Below are positions 26,324-35,438 of a stretch of DNA of 64,000 nt, in pieces. The stretch spans positions 110,482 to 174,481 of the forward strand of contig CANQDD010000042.1 of NCBI GenBank assembly GCA_947591315.1, written 5' to 3'. The translations under genes were made by a program, and so were the position numbers. How positions within the stretch are numbered: the first letter of the stretch is position 1; every line of letters begins with the position of its first letter. Under the pieces are notes generated by a model. The model had not been told where the DNA came from. It made no database searches and saw only the letters and a list, made by a program, of their open reading frames with translations. The stretch is from an uncultured Clostridia bacterium. Lineage in GTDB: Bacteria; Bacillota; Clostridia; UBA1381.

Positions 26324-27088
26324 ATGACCAAAATAATAGCGATAACGAACCAAAAGGGCGGGGTGGGGAAAACCACGACGTCCGTAAATCTCGCGGCATG
26401 TCTTGCGTACCTCGGGAAAAAGACGCTGCTCGTTGACTGCGATCCGCAGTGCAACAGCACGAGCGGTCTCGGAGTGCGCGGCGAGGACTATGACATTTCC
26501 GCGTACGACTGTCTCGCGGACGCGGACAAAACGAAGGACGCGGTTCTTGAAACGAAGTACGGGAACCTTTACCTTCTCCCGTCGTCGCCCGACATGAGCG
26601 CGGCTGAAATAGAGCTTGCATACGAGGACAAGCGTGAATTTTTCCTTAAAGACGCGCTCGGCAAAATAAAGGACGGCTTTGACTTCATAATAATCGACTC
26701 GCCGCCCGCGCTCGGAATGATAACGATAAACATTCTCACCGCCGCCGACAGCGTGCTCATACCGATACAGTGCGAATATTACGCGCTCGAGGGCTTAAGC
26801 CAGCTTATCACGACGATACGTACGATAAAGAAAAGGCAAAACCCCGATATTGAGATAGAGGGCGTGCTCGGAACGATGTACGACGGAAGGACAAACCTCT
26901 CGATACAGGTGCTTGACGAGGTTAAGAAATTCTTCCCCGACAAGGTGTACAGAACGATCATTCCGCGCAACGTGCGCCTGAGCGAATCGCCGTCGTTCGG
27001 CGAACCGATAATCGAATACGACATAACCTCAAAGGGCGCGGACGCGTATCTGTCGCTCGCGAAAGAGGTAATAAACGACAACGTTTGA
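26324..27088 (+). CDS. parA: chromosome partitioning ATPase ParA/Soj
   Basis: 254 residues, deviant Walker-A ATPase: KGGVGKTTTSVNLAA at about 11-25, Walker A' DCDPQCN near 42-48, and Walker B IIIDSPPALG at about 122-131. It works with ParB and parS in origin segregation and, in Bacillus, regulates DnaA. Start at ATG 26324 after CGGAGATAA. parB follows 19 nt downstream. Confidence 0.96.
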   Translation: MTKIIAITNQKGGVGKTTTSVNLAACLAYLGKKTLLVDCDPQCNSTSGLGVRGEDYDISAYDCLADADKTKDAVLETKYGNLYLLPSSPDMSAAEIELAYEDKREFFLKDALGKIKDGFDFIIIDSPPALGMITINILTAADSVLIPIQCEYYALEGLSQLITTIRTIKKRQNPDIEIEGVLGTMYDGRTNLSIQVLDEVKKFFPDKVYRTIIPRNVRLSESPSFGEPIIEYDITSKGADAYLSLAKEVINDNV

Positions 27089-27107
27089 AACGGAAAGGTG
27101 GTTTGAC

Positions 27108-27992
27108 ATGGTAAAAAAGGGATTGGGAAAAGGTCTCGGCTCTCTTTTCGGCAGCGACGATATAGAAGAGCTTTCTTCTCCCAAAAAGACGGATAAACGG
27201 TCGGACGGCGATATACAAAGCATAAAAATATCGCTCATAGAGCCGAACAAAAAACAGCCGCGAAGCAAATTCGATGATGAAAAAATAGACACGCTCGCTT
27301 CCTCGATAAAGGAGCACGGCGTAATTTCGCCTATCATAGTCACTCCCATTGAAAACGGCATGTACAGGATAGTCGCCGGAGAGCGGCGCTGGAGAGCGGC
27401 GAAAAAGGCGAAGATAAAGGAGCTTCCGGCGATAGTGAGAAGCTACAGCGACGAGCAGGTCGCGGAGATAGCTCTCATAGAAAACCTGCAGCGCGAGAAC
27501 CTGAACCCTATCGAGGAAGCTGTCGGCTACAATCTGCTTATCGAGGAATTTAATCTCACGCAGGAGACGATAAGCAAACGCGTCGGCAAAAGCAGGAGCG
27601 CTGTCGCGAACTCGTTAAGGCTTCTTTCGCTCGAACCCGCGCTGCAAAAACTCATAACGGACGGCTCGCTCACGAGCGGTCACGCGCGCGCGGTGCTGTC
27701 GGTCGAGGGTGGCGAAATGCGGCTCGCGCTCGCGAAGAAAATAATCGAGGGCGGTCTTAACGTCCGTCAGGCGGAGGCGCTCGCGAAGGAGCTTATGAAG
27801 AAAAAAAGCGCGCCGAAGAAAAAGGTAAAATCCGCCGCCGATATTGAAACGGAAAATCTGGCAAACAGTCTTTCATCGGCTATCGGCACAAAGGTGAGCA
27901 TAACTCACGGCGCGAAAAAGGGTAAAATAGAGATTGAGTATTACGGCGCGGACGACCTCGACCGCATACTCGGCATCTTGGGCTTACGTTAG
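27108..27992 (+). CDS. parB: chromosome partitioning protein ParB/Spo0J
   Basis: 294 residues. N-terminal CTPase/ParB domain with YRIVAGERRWRAAKKA at about 85-100 and IALIENLQRENLNPIEEA at about 122-139. A helix-turn-helix at about 150-180 (TQETISKRVGKSRSAVANSLRLL) reads parS. The C-terminal part is for dimerisation. It loads on the two parS sites in this window and recruits SMC. Confidence 0.96.
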   Translation: MVKKGLGKGLGSLFGSDDIEELSSPKKTDKRSDGDIQSIKISLIEPNKKQPRSKFDDEKIDTLASSIKEHGVISPIIVTPIENGMYRIVAGERRWRAAKKAKIKELPAIVRSYSDEQVAEIALIENLQRENLNPIEEAVGYNLLIEEFNLTQETISKRVGKSRSAVANSLRLLSLEPALQKLITDGSLTSGHARAVLSVEGGEMRLALAKKIIEGGLNVRQAEALAKELMKKKSAPKKKVKSAADIETENLANSLSSAIGTKVSITHGAKKGKIEIEYYGADDLDRILGILGLR

Positions 27993-28007
27993 GAAAGGAG
28001 AATTTAC

Positions 28008-28508
28008 ATGAATCTTATCGGCAACAACTTTGTTCTTATCGCTCTGGGAATAGTAATTATTCTCGTGGCGATATGCTTTATATTAAACGCCGTGAACTCG
28101 TCGAAGATAAGCACGCTCATGCAGTACAGCGACGAGGGCGATATAATAAGCGCACTGCGCGACTATTACGACAAGGTCGAGGATCTCTCGAACACGATAA
28201 ATGACTCGTCCGATGCGGTGCTAATGTCGCGGCTTGAGGAATGTGAGCAGAACTCGAACATCTCGATAAAAAAAATCGGCATCGTAAATTTTGACGCGTT
28301 CGACGACGTGACCGGAGGCATGAGTTTTTCGCTCGCGCTTCTCAATAACAACAACGACGGCATAATTTTAACGTCGATCTACGGTCACAACTCGTGTAAT
28401 ACATATATCCGCGAGGTCACGGAGGGCGAAACTCCGGTAAAGCTTTTGAGCGAGGAAAAGGAAGCGCTCGAAAAGGCAAAAAATAAGTTAAAGAAGGCTG
28501 ATGAATAA
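28008..28508 (+). CDS. DUF4446 membrane protein
   Basis: 166 residues. One N-terminal membrane helix (about 8-28, FVLIALGIVIILVAICFIL), a helical linker, and a soluble domain with ISIKKIGIVNFDAFDDVTGGMSFSLALLNNNNDGIILTSI at about 85-124, the DUF4446 signature. Such genes commonly follow parB in Firmicutes. Function unknown. AAAGGAG precedes ATG 28008. Confidence 0.85.
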   Translation: MNLIGNNFVLIALGIVIILVAICFILNAVNSSKISTLMQYSDEGDIISALRDYYDKVEDLSNTINDSSDAVLMSRLEECEQNSNISIKKIGIVNFDAFDDVTGGMSFSLALLNNNNDGIILTSIYGHNSCNTYIREVTEGETPVKLLSEEKEALEKAKNKLKKADE

Positions 28509-28915
28509 TGGCTGCACAAAATCAAAACGGTCCGAACAAATCACTTTTTATTTACACCTCTCTTATTTTCGTTGTGGCGATACTGCTTATTATCCTGTCG
28601 TTTTTCGCGATGTCGAACCGTGACAGCAAGATGAACGAAACGGAGCAGGCGCAGAGCATAACGGAAAAGACGGCTGCGTTAAGCGAGGAAAACAAAAACC
28701 TCGCCGAGGAAAATAAGACGCTCAAAGACAGTAACCGCGTAATGTCGGCGGCTCTTTTGAGTATTGCGAACGAGTATTACACGGCGGGTGATACGGCTAA
28801 GGCGGCGGAAATTGCCGCGTCAGTCGACGCGTCGTCGCTCACGGACGAGGAAAAAACGGTTTACACCGCGATAACGGGCACGGCTGTACCGACCGCCGTT
28901 CCCGCGGCTGAATAA
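28508..28915 (+). CDS. small membrane-anchored coiled-coil protein
   Basis: 135 residues, family not recognised. One membrane helix at about 14-34 ([21 protein letters not shown]). A Glu/Lys/Asn-rich coiled coil at about 45-80 ([19 protein letters not shown]) is followed by an Ala-rich helical tail and a Pro/Ala end. Start overlaps the DUF4446 stop (TAATG), so the two are translationally coupled and may work together at the membrane. Confidence 0.75.
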   Translation: MAAQNQNGPNKSLFIYTSLIFVVAILLIILSFFAMSNRDSKMNETEQAQSITEKTAALSEENKNLAEENKTLKDSNRVMSAALLSIANEYYTAGDTAKAAEIAASVDASSLTDEEKTVYTAITGTAVPTAVPAAE

Positions 28916-28934
28916 TTACGAAAGGAATAAGAAT

Positions 28935-30206
28935 ATGTTAGACATCAAAATTTTAAGAACAGAACCCGAAAGAATAAAAGAGGCGTTAAAAAACAGAAAC
29001 AACGACCTCGACATCGAACCCGCTATCGCGCTTGACAAGGAGCGCCGCGCGCTTCTGACGACCGTTGAGCAGAAAAAGGCGGAGCAGAACAAGATAAGCA
29101 AACAGATACCGCAGCTCAAAAAGGCGGGAGAGGACACGTCCGCGATATTCGCCGAGATGAAGGAGCTGTCGGACGAGATTAAAAAGGACGACGAGAAGGT
29201 AAGAGAGATAGACGAAAAGCTCCGCGCGTTCATGCTGCGTATACCGAATATCCCGAACAAGGACGTACCCGTCGGTAAGGACGACAGTGAAAACGTCGAA
29301 ATAAGAAAGTACGGCGAGCCGAGAAAATTCGGTTTTGAACCGAAGGCGCACTGGGACATCGGCACGGATCTCGATATTCTCGATTTTGAGCGCGGCACGA
29401 AAATTGCCGGTACGCGCTTCACCGTTTACAAGGGTCTCGGCGCGAGACTTGAAAGAGCCGTTATCAGCTTTTTCCTCGCGACGCACACCGAGGAAAGCGG
29501 CTACACGGAAATTCTGCCGCCGTACATGGTAAACAGAGAGTCGATGACGGGCACGGGTCAGCTTCCGAAATTCGAGGAGGACGCATTCAAGGTTACGAAC
29601 AACGGCTTTTTCCTTATCCCGACAGCCGAAGTACCCGTAACGAATCTCCACAGAGACGAAATCCTTTCCGGCAGCGACCTGCCGATAAAATACTGCGCGT
29701 ACAGCGCATGCTTCCGCGCCGAAGCGGGCAGCGCCGGACGCGACACGCGCGGTCTTATAAGACAGCACCAGTTCAACAAGGTCGAGCTTGTAAAGTTTGT
29801 AAAACCCGAAACAAGCTACGACGAGCTTGAAAAGCTCACAAACGACGCGGAAAAGCTTTTGCAGAAGCTCGGTATCGCGTACAGAGTCGTCTGCCTGTCC
29901 ACGGGTGACCTCGGTTTCTCGTCGGCTAAGACGTATGACATCGAGGTGTGGATGCCCAGCTACGGCAGATATGTGGAAATTTCCTCATGCTCCAACTTCG
30001 AGGACTACCAGGCGCGCCGCGCGAATATCCGCTACAAGGAAACGCCGAAAGATAAGGCGCAGCTTGTCCACACGCTTAACGGCTCCGGTCTTGCTGTCGG
30101 CAGAACCGTCGCGGCAATACTCGAAAATTATCAGAACGAGGACGGAACGGTCACGGTTCCCGAGGTTCTCGTGCCGTTTATGGGCGTTGATAAAATAGGC
30201 AAATAA
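28935..30206 (+). CDS. serS: seryl-tRNA synthetase
   Basis: 423 residues, class II synthetase charging tRNA-Ser. N-terminal coiled-coil arm at about 28-105. Motif 2 at about 258-285 ([20 protein letters not shown]) and motif 3 near 385-400 ([16 protein letters not shown]). The TAEVP serine/ATP-binding segment is at about 230. Start follows AAAGGAATAAGA. No T-box leader is seen upstream. Confidence 0.97.
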   Translation: MLDIKILRTEPERIKEALKNRNNDLDIEPAIALDKERRALLTTVEQKKAEQNKISKQIPQLKKAGEDTSAIFAEMKELSDEIKKDDEKVREIDEKLRAFMLRIPNIPNKDVPVGKDDSENVEIRKYGEPRKFGFEPKAHWDIGTDLDILDFERGTKIAGTRFTVYKGLGARLERAVISFFLATHTEESGYTEILPPYMVNRESMTGTGQLPKFEEDAFKVTNNGFFLIPTAEVPVTNLHRDEILSGSDLPIKYCAYSACFRAEAGSAGRDTRGLIRQHQFNKVELVKFVKPETSYDELEKLTNDAEKLLQKLGIAYRVVCLSTGDLGFSSAKTYDIEVWMPSYGRYVEISSCSNFEDYQARRANIRYKETPKDKAQLVHTLNGSGLAVGRTVAAILENYQNEDGTVTVPEVLVPFMGVDKIGK

Positions 30207-30468
30207 TGTATTTTGTCCCGAAAAGTGACAAATATACTATATGTAGTGTCTGTTTTATGTAAACCAAATTATTTTGAAATAACGCTCTTTACCGACTTAT
30301 CAACACGTCTTGTCCACGCAAAAAGGGCTTGAAATCGGTAAAAACGTGAAAATTATCCCCGTTATCCCCGAAGTTATCCCCGTTTTACGGCAAGTCCCGA
30401 AAACGGCATAACTTCGTCGGCGCGAGGTTTACAAATTTCACCAAAAAAATTTTCGGAGGCTCTATACC
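30207..30468. other. intergenic region with DnaA-box-like direct repeats
   Basis: 262 bp without a gene. It holds three direct TTATCCCCG copies (30353-30361, 30362-30370, 30374-30382), plus TTATCAACA (about 30297) and TTGTCCACG (about 30310), all close to the DnaA box TTATCCACA. An 8-bp inverted repeat TTTACCGA/TCGGTAAA encloses the latter two. It sits 3.7 kb upstream of dnaA. Confidence 0.55.
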
Positions 30469-31137
30469 TTGATTACACCGAGACTGAAAGCGGTTATAAA
30501 TAACGTGAAGCATAAAAAAATAGCGGATATAGGCACGGATCACGCCTATATTCCTATTTTTCTTACGGAAAAAAATCTTGCCGACCGCGTTATAGCGACT
30601 GACATAAACGAGGGGCCACTTAATATTGCGCGTGATAATATCAGGAGAAAAGGGTTAGAAAATAAAATAGAGACACGGCTCGGCGGCGGACTGTCGGTAC
30701 TGCGCGCGGGTGAGGCGGACGATATAATAATCGCCGGCATGGGCGGCATACTGATAAGCGGGATCATTGAAAACGACATTGACACGGCAAAGCGGAGCCG
30801 CCTCGTGCTGCAGCCGATGAACGCGCAGTACGAGCTTAGGAAATACCTGATGTCGCACGGGTTTAAGATAACAAAAGAGGATCTGGCGGTCGAGGGGTTT
30901 AAGGTCTACAATATCATAACCGCCGAGCGCGGCGAAATGCAGCCATTTGAAACCGATTTTGAGTACCAGATACCGAAATACCTCGCGGAGCATAAGTATT
31001 TTAAGGATTTGTGCCGTAAAAAGCGGCGCGAATTTACGAAAGTCATAAAAGGTCTTGAAAATTCGAGCGGCGACCATACGGAAAAACTTGAAAAATACAG
31101 ATACTGGAAAGGGGAGCTTGACAAGTATGAAGGTTAA
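30469..31137 (+). CDS. trmK: tRNA (adenine22-N1)-methyltransferase TrmK
   Basis: 222 residues. SAM-binding motif I KIADIGTDHAYIPI at about 17-30, then DINEGPLNIARDN near 45-57 and the family-specific IIIAGMGGILI at about 85-95 and LQPMNAQYELRKYL at about 111-124. It methylates A22 in the D-loop of tRNAs. Start at TTG 30469, supported by CGGAGG 9 nt upstream. The downstream Nif3-like gene overlaps by 11 nt, a common pairing. Confidence 0.93.
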   Translation: MITPRLKAVINNVKHKKIADIGTDHAYIPIFLTEKNLADRVIATDINEGPLNIARDNIRRKGLENKIETRLGGGLSVLRAGEADDIIIAGMGGILISGIIENDIDTAKRSRLVLQPMNAQYELRKYLMSHGFKITKEDLAVEGFKVYNIITAERGEMQPFETDFEYQIPKYLAEHKYFKDLCRKKRREFTKVIKGLENSSGDHTEKLEKYRYWKGELDKYEG

Positions 31138-31900
31138 GGAAATAGCGGAAATTATCGAGCGAGTGTGTCCAAAGCGTCTCGCGTACGATTGGGACAATGT
31201 GGGGCTTCTGTGCGGCGACGCGGAGAAGGATATTAAAAGGGTGTTCGTGACGCTCGACACAAACCTCGATACCGTAAAGGAAGCCGTGGAAAAGGGCGCG
31301 GATATGATAGTCTCGCACCACCCTATCCTGCTCGGCGGTATAAGGCGGATAGATTACGGCACGGCTGAAGGGCAGATGATAAAGCTGCTTGTTGAAAATA
31401 ATATCCCCGTGTACGCGGCGCACACAAACATGGACACCGCGCGCGGCGGCATAAACGACCGTCTTGCGGAAATATTTGATTTAACGGACATTTCGGTTCT
31501 CGACGTTCACACCGACGATACGACAGCGGGCTTGGGCAGAATAGGAAAATTAAAGGACGCGGTGACGTTTAAGGAGTTTGCGAAAATCTGCGCCGAAAAG
31601 CTAAACACGCCTGTAAGAGCTGCCGGCGATGAAAGTAAAATTATAAAAACCGTCGCTGCCGCGTCGGGAAGCTGCAGCGAGGTTATACCGCTCGCCGCCG
31701 CAAAGGGCGCGGACGTTATCGTGACGGGTGATTTGAAGTACCATAACACGATGGATATGACGTACCTCGGTATCTGTATCGTCGACGCGGGCCATTACCC
31801 GACCGAAATCTGCGTGATGAGTATTTTTGAGGAGATATTGAGAGACAGCGTGGAGGTTGTGAGGTCGGAAAATAAAGATGTGTTTCGGTTTGTGATGTAA
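31127..31900 (+). CDS. Nif3-like dinuclear metal-centre protein
   Basis: 257 residues, NIF3/YbgI/YqfO family, hexameric and metal-binding. Signatures: LAYDWDNVGLLCGD at about 19-32, MIVSHHPILLGG at about 61-72 with metal-binding His residues, YAAHTNMDTARGGIND at about 97-112, and DAGHYPTE near 224-231. A GTP cyclohydrolase-like activity was proposed for relatives but is not settled. Start at ATG 31127 inside the end of trmK. Confidence 0.9.
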   Translation: MKVKEIAEIIERVCPKRLAYDWDNVGLLCGDAEKDIKRVFVTLDTNLDTVKEAVEKGADMIVSHHPILLGGIRRIDYGTAEGQMIKLLVENNIPVYAAHTNMDTARGGINDRLAEIFDLTDISVLDVHTDDTTAGLGRIGKLKDAVTFKEFAKICAEKLNTPVRAAGDESKIIKTVAAASGSCSEVIPLAAAKGADVIVTGDLKYHNTMDMTYLGICIVDAGHYPTEICVMSIFEEILRDSVEVVRSENKDVFRFVM

Positions 31901-31938
31901 AATATAAATTGTTGGAATTTTTAATTATATAAACGGCG

Positions 31939-32115
31939 AGCGTGAGCCTCTCCTTGAGGAGAGGTGGCATCGCGAAGCGATGACGGAGAGGTGGCAACGA
32001 ATTTTTATAACCACCTCTCAGTCGCCTTCGGCGACAGCTTTCTTTTCGACGGCGTTTGTTGCTACGCAACACGCCTACGACGCTAAAGCGTCGTTCACCT
32101 CAAGGGGAGCCTAAC
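31939..32115. repeat. repeat block A with nested double-hairpin insert
   Basis: Left arm GCCTCTCCTTGAGGAGAGG...GGAGAGGTGGCA, a 17-nt AT-rich centre, then a right arm with TCGCC-TTC-GGCGA. The right arm's final palindrome is interrupted by a double-hairpin element (about 32050-32094, GACGGCG...TTCACC) in reverse orientation before TCAAGGGGAGCC. Confidence 0.8.
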
Positions 32116-32120
32116 GATGA

Positions 32121-32145
32121 AAAAAATGACCTCTTTCGAGGTCGT
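32121..32145 (-). terminator. rnpB terminator
   Basis: On the minus strand GACCTCGAAAGAGGTC forms a tight hairpin followed by ATTTTTTT, directly after the 3' end of RNase P RNA. Confidence 0.85.
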
Positions 32146-32475
32146 GTAAGCAAACAATAAGCCGGGTTCTGTAACAACGGTCATCTATCTCGACATATCG
32201 TCACCGACACGCTCCAGCCTTTCAAGGGAACACACCGAGCAGGCTTAACGTTCCCAAAGTTGCTTCAGATGGGGTTTACACGGGACTTCAGTCGCCATCG
32301 TCCCCGTGCGCTCTTACCGCACGTTTCCACAATCGCTCCGCAAAAAACGAAGCATTTATTTTCTGTTGCACTGTCCTTGGGGTCGCCCCCACCTGCCGTT
32401 AGCAGGCATCTTTGCTCTGTGAAGCCCGGACTTTCCTCACCGGTTATAACCGACGCGACCGTTTCGTTTACTTAC
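32146..32475 (-). ncRNA. rnpB: RNase P RNA
   Basis: About 330 nt. Ends are set by P1 pairing GTAAGTAAAC with GTTTGCTTAC. Conserved core near the 5' end: GAGGAAAGTCCGGGCT, then CAGAGCAAAGATGCC. The middle holds GGTAAGAGCGCAC and the 3' end ACAGAACCCGGCTTA. It resembles the type A (ancestral) form common in Clostridia. It matures tRNA 5' ends with RnpA. Confidence 0.97.
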
Positions 32476-32481
32476 AGGGGT

Positions 32482-32510
32482 ATTATATATTATTTTGATT
32501 TATATGTCAA
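32482..32510 (-). promoter_or_regulatory. rnpB promoter
   Basis: Minus-strand TTGACA (32505-32510), 17 bp, TATAAT (32482-32487), placing the start at the 5' end of RNase P RNA. A perfect consensus. Confidence 0.9.
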
Positions 32511-32535
32511 ATAATGATTAAATTTTATTTTGCTG

Positions 32536-32564
32536 TTGACATTAAATATACATTGTGCTAAAAT
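32536..32564 (+). promoter_or_regulatory. promoter of antisense RNA (cassette 2)
   Basis: TTGACA (32536-32541), 17 bp, TAAAAT (32559-32564), driving a short RNA opposite the 28-residue peptide gene. Confidence 0.75.
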
Positions 32565-32570
32565 AAATAT

Positions 32571-32674
32571 AGGAAAAGGATTGATGTCCTTATTATTCCG
32601 CTAAGGGTTTTTGTAGAAAAGTTAATTTCTACCCATAAGCGTTTATTTTCCAGAATAGACGCTTATTTTTTTCC
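32571..32674 (+). ncRNA. antisense RNA, putative type I antitoxin (cassette 2)
   Basis: About 100 nt, ending in the ATAAGCGT...ACGCTTAT hairpin plus TTTTTTT (about 32635-32672), which overlaps the 3' end of the peptide gene on the other strand. Its start, GGAAAAGGATTGAT...ATTCCG (32572-32600), repeats the start of the opposing mRNA. Confidence 0.6.
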
Positions 32675-32749
32675 TATCCATATACATAGCCCTAAAATTA
32701 CAACCAATATCAAAAATATGATAATAAGGTCTAATGTAACTTCAGACAT
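32663..32749 (-). CDS. 28-residue hydrophobic peptide, putative type I toxin (cassette 2)
   Basis: A short acidic N-terminus (MSEVTLD), one membrane helix (LIIIFLILVVILGLCIWI) and a basic end (GKK). AAAAGGGGGTG precedes ATG 32749. That ribosome binding site sits in a hairpin with CACCACCTT, so it is masked. Promoter TCGACA-17-TAAAAT on the minus strand at 32824-32852. Architecture matches type I toxins; activity untested. Confidence 0.65.
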   Translation of the reverse strand: MSEVTLDLIIIFLILVVILGLCIWIGKK

Positions 32750-32823
32750 TATATGCACCCCCTTTTAAGGTGGTGTCGGAATAACAATATCAATCCTTTT
32801 CCGGAGTTTTCACTCCGTTTTTT

Positions 32824-32852
32824 ATTTTAGCATATTCTTTTTTATTTGTCGA
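32824..32852 (-). promoter_or_regulatory. promoter of peptide mRNA (cassette 2)
   Basis: Minus-strand TCGACA (32847-32852), 17 bp, TAAAAT (32824-32829). The mRNA leader starts with an ACGGAGTGAAAACTCCG hairpin. Confidence 0.65.
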
Positions 32853-32884
32853 TAATTGTAACACACATGTTATTTAACTTTAAT

Positions 32885-33598
32885 TTATATCACCATACCC
32901 CCGTCGACATTCAAAACCTGACCGGTAATAAAATCAGCGTTACGCGACGCGAGGAAGAACACTGTTTTTGCCACATCGTCGGGCGAGCCTGTTTTCATAA
33001 GCGGCGTTTCATTTTTAAGTGCTTCAATATCCTCACTGCTAAGATGCGCGTTCATATCTGTGTCAATCACGCCGGGCGCAACGCAGTTTACATTTATTCC
33101 CGACGGTCCGAGCTCTTTTGCGAGCGCCTTTGTAAAGCCAATAACAGCAGCCTTAGCCGCGCTGTAATGCACCTCGCAGCTTCCGCCCGTAACGCCCCAC
33201 ATCGACGACACATTTATTATTTTTCCGCTTTTCGCCGCGATCATATCACCGACGAACGCGCGCGTCACAAGATACATACCCTTCACGTTTACATTAAACA
33301 TATTATCCCAGTCATTTTCTGTTATATCGGTGAACATTTTTATCTGTGATATACCGGCGTTGTTCACGAGCACATCAAGTTTGCCGTACCCGCCTATAAT
33401 TTCACGCATTCTGTTTACCTCATTAAAATCCGACACGTCGGCTTTAATTGGTATCGCGCCCGTTTCGGCGGAGATTTTTTCGGCGGCGGATTTGCTGCTG
33501 TTGTAATTTAAGAAAACTCTGTCGCCGCAACTCGCAAACTCTTTCACGCACGCCGCGCCTATCCCGCGGCTCGCACCGGTTATCAATATATTTCTCAT
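32885..33598 (-). CDS. fabG: SDR oxidoreductase, 3-oxoacyl-ACP reductase-like
   Basis: 237 residues, short-chain dehydrogenase fold. TGASRGIG NAD(P)-binding motif at about 7-14, NNAG near 83-86, catalytic Ser in NVSSMWG at about 131-137 and YSAAK at about 148-152. The end FITGQVLNVDGG is typical of FabG-like enzymes. Start at ATG 33598 with AAGGAG 8 nt upstream. It is alone here with no fatty-acid genes nearby, so the true substrate is uncertain. Confidence 0.85.
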   Translation of the reverse strand: MRNILITGASRGIGAACVKEFASCGDRVFLNYNSSKSAAEKISAETGAIPIKADVSDFNEVNRMREIIGGYGKLDVLVNNAGISQIKMFTDITENDWDNMFNVNVKGMYLVTRAFVGDMIAAKSGKIINVSSMWGVTGGSCEVHYSAAKAAVIGFTKALAKELGPSGINVNCVAPGVIDTDMNAHLSSEDIEALKNETPLMKTGSPDDVAKTVFFLASRNADFITGQVLNVDGGMVI

Positions 33599-33644
33599 AT
33601 TCTTTCTCCTTATGTTCAAATTGTGATTTATATGCGCAAATGCG

Positions 33645-33885
33645 GGACGTCGGGGCGCCGTCCCCTACATCCGTAATTTGTAAATAGTGCGCCGTAGGGG
33701 TTGGCGCCCTCGACAACCCGTTAGCCTCTCCTTGAGGAGAGGTGGCATCGCGAAGCGATGACGGAGAGGTGGCAACATTTTTTAAGACCACCTCTCAGTC
33801 GCCTACGGCGACAGCTCCCCTCAAGGGGAGCCTCACTATATACGCCACACATCGTATGGCTTCCCCTCAAGGGGAAGGCTAATAA
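33645..33885. repeat. repeat block D plus A upstream of dnaA
   Basis: A D element (about 33648-33720: GACGTCGGGGCGCCGTCCCC...GGGGTTGGCGCCCTCGAC) is followed by an A element (33723-33832, inner stem TCGCC-TAC-GGCGA) and a CTTCCCCTCAAGGGGAAG palindrome (33861-33878). Confidence 0.85.
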
Positions 33886-33933
33886 ATCCTAATTTACCAC
33901 ATTACCCACCACATATAGTATACCCAACATCCA

Positions 33934-33997
33934 TTATACACAACTTTTCTCTTTTTCACAATATTTTCTTGATTATTCCTTTCAAATTTGATAATAT
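33934..33997 (+). promoter_or_regulatory. dnaA promoter with upstream DnaA box
   Basis: TTGATT (33969-33974), 17 bp, TAATAT (33992-33997). A consensus-type DnaA box TTATACACA lies at 33934-33942, suggesting autoregulation. Confidence 0.7.
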
Positions 33998-34076
33998 ATA
34001 GAATGGGTAAGAATGGAAAACAATCACGTTTGATTTTTACATAACTGTCAAAAATAGTAAAAAAGGAGGCGGCGGT

Positions 34077-35438
34077 ATGGATATAAAAGAAATATGGGAC
34101 AAGGCTCTTGTTTATATACAAAAAAACATAAATTCCAAAGTGAGCTACAATATTCATATAGAACCCGCGAGAGCCGTTTACGCGGACGACGACTTTTTTG
34201 AAATTACCGTTCCCTTCACTATAAACAGAAATATAATCGACTTCCGCTACAGAAATCTTATAGAAACGGCTGTCGAGATGGCAACGGGCAAAAAGCTCTC
34301 GCTTAAAATATCGGTAATGGAAGAAGAAACAGCCGTACCGGAGGAAATAAAGGAGATTCAACAATTAACTAAGGAAGCAAACAAAATAGCCGATGAATAC
34401 CGCAGACAAATAAAAGAATTGTACGTTCTGAGTCCAAAATACACGTTCGACAATTTCGTTGTCGGCTCATCGAACGAGTTTGCATCGGCTGCCGCAAAAA
34501 CCGTTTCGGAATCGCCGGGACATATTTACAACCCGCTTTTCATCTACGGAAACAGCGGTCTGGGAAAAACACATCTTATGTACGCGATAGGCAACAAAAC
34601 GAAAGAGCTTCATCCCGAAATGAATGTGCTTTACATCACCGGCGAAAAATTCACGAGTGATTTTATAAAGTCGGTAAGAGAAAGCAAGATGCAGGAGTTT
34701 ACCGAAAAATACCGCACTCCCGATGTGCTGCTCGTGGACGACGTGCAGTTTATAGAGAGCAAGGAAGCGACGCAGGAGGAATTTTTCCACACCTTCAACG
34801 AGCTTTTCACAAACAACCGCCAGATAGTTCTGACGAGCGACAGAAAACCGAGCGACCTCACAACTCTCACCGACAGGCTCCGCACGCGCTTCAGCCAGGG
34901 GCTTATAATAGACATATCCATACCGACGTACGAAACGAGAGTTGCTATACTTCAAAACAAGGCTCTCGAATACGGAGTTAAAGTAAACGACGATGTTCTT
35001 GACTACATCGCCGACAACGTGCGCTCAAACATACGTGAGCTTGAAGGCGTATTAAAAAGCGTAATATCAAAATCGCAGTTTAAGGAAATACCGCTGACAG
35101 TCGATTTCGTAAAGGAAACTATCGGCAAAATAACGGTAACGGACAAGGTAAAGGTCACGCCGAAAAAAATAATCGAAAAAACGGCTTTCTACTATAATAT
35201 AACGGTAGACGACATAATGGGAAAAATAAAGACAAAGGATATAGCCGTTCCGAGACAGGTCGCCATGTACCTCTGCCGCAGACTTCTCGGCATGAGCGAT
35301 ACGGCTATAGGCAGGGAGTTCGGAAAAGACCGCTCCACGGTAAGCTCCAACATAGACAGAATAGAGCTTGCTCTTAAAAACGGCTCGTCGGTCGAATCCG
35401 AGATAAATTATATAATGAAGGATATATCGTCGAGATAG
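34077..35438 (+). CDS. dnaA: chromosomal replication initiator DnaA
   Basis: 453 residues with the four-domain layout. Domain I at about 1-85; linker at about 86-120; AAA+ core with Walker A GNSGLGKTHL at about 158-167 and Walker B VLLVDDVQF at about 217-225; domain IV with the box-binding signature SDTAIGREFGKDRSTV at about 407-422. Start at ATG 34077 behind AAAGGAGG. dnaN follows after oriC. Confidence 0.98.
   Translation: MDIKEIWDKALVYIQKNINSKVSYNIHIEPARAVYADDDFFEITVPFTINRNIIDFRYRNLIETAVEMATGKKLSLKISVMEEETAVPEEIKEIQQLTKEANKIADEYRRQIKELYVLSPKYTFDNFVVGSSNEFASAAAKTVSESPGHIYNPLFIYGNSGLGKTHLMYAIGNKTKELHPEMNVLYITGEKFTSDFIKSVRESKMQEFTEKYRTPDVLLVDDVQFIESKEATQEEFFHTFNELFTNNRQIVLTSDRKPSDLTTLTDRLRTRFSQGLIIDISIPTYETRVAILQNKALEYGVKVNDDVLDYIADNVRSNIRELEGVLKSVISKSQFKEIPLTVDFVKETIGKITVTDKVKVTPKKIIEKTAFYYNITVDDIMGKIKTKDIAVPRQVAMYLCRRLLGMSDTAIGREFGKDRSTVSSNIDRIELALKNGSSVESEINYIMKDISSR

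Noticed and set aside
30207..30468. T-box or other leader RNA for trmK
   Set aside because: No specifier loop, T-box bulge or terminator/antiterminator pair could be recognised.
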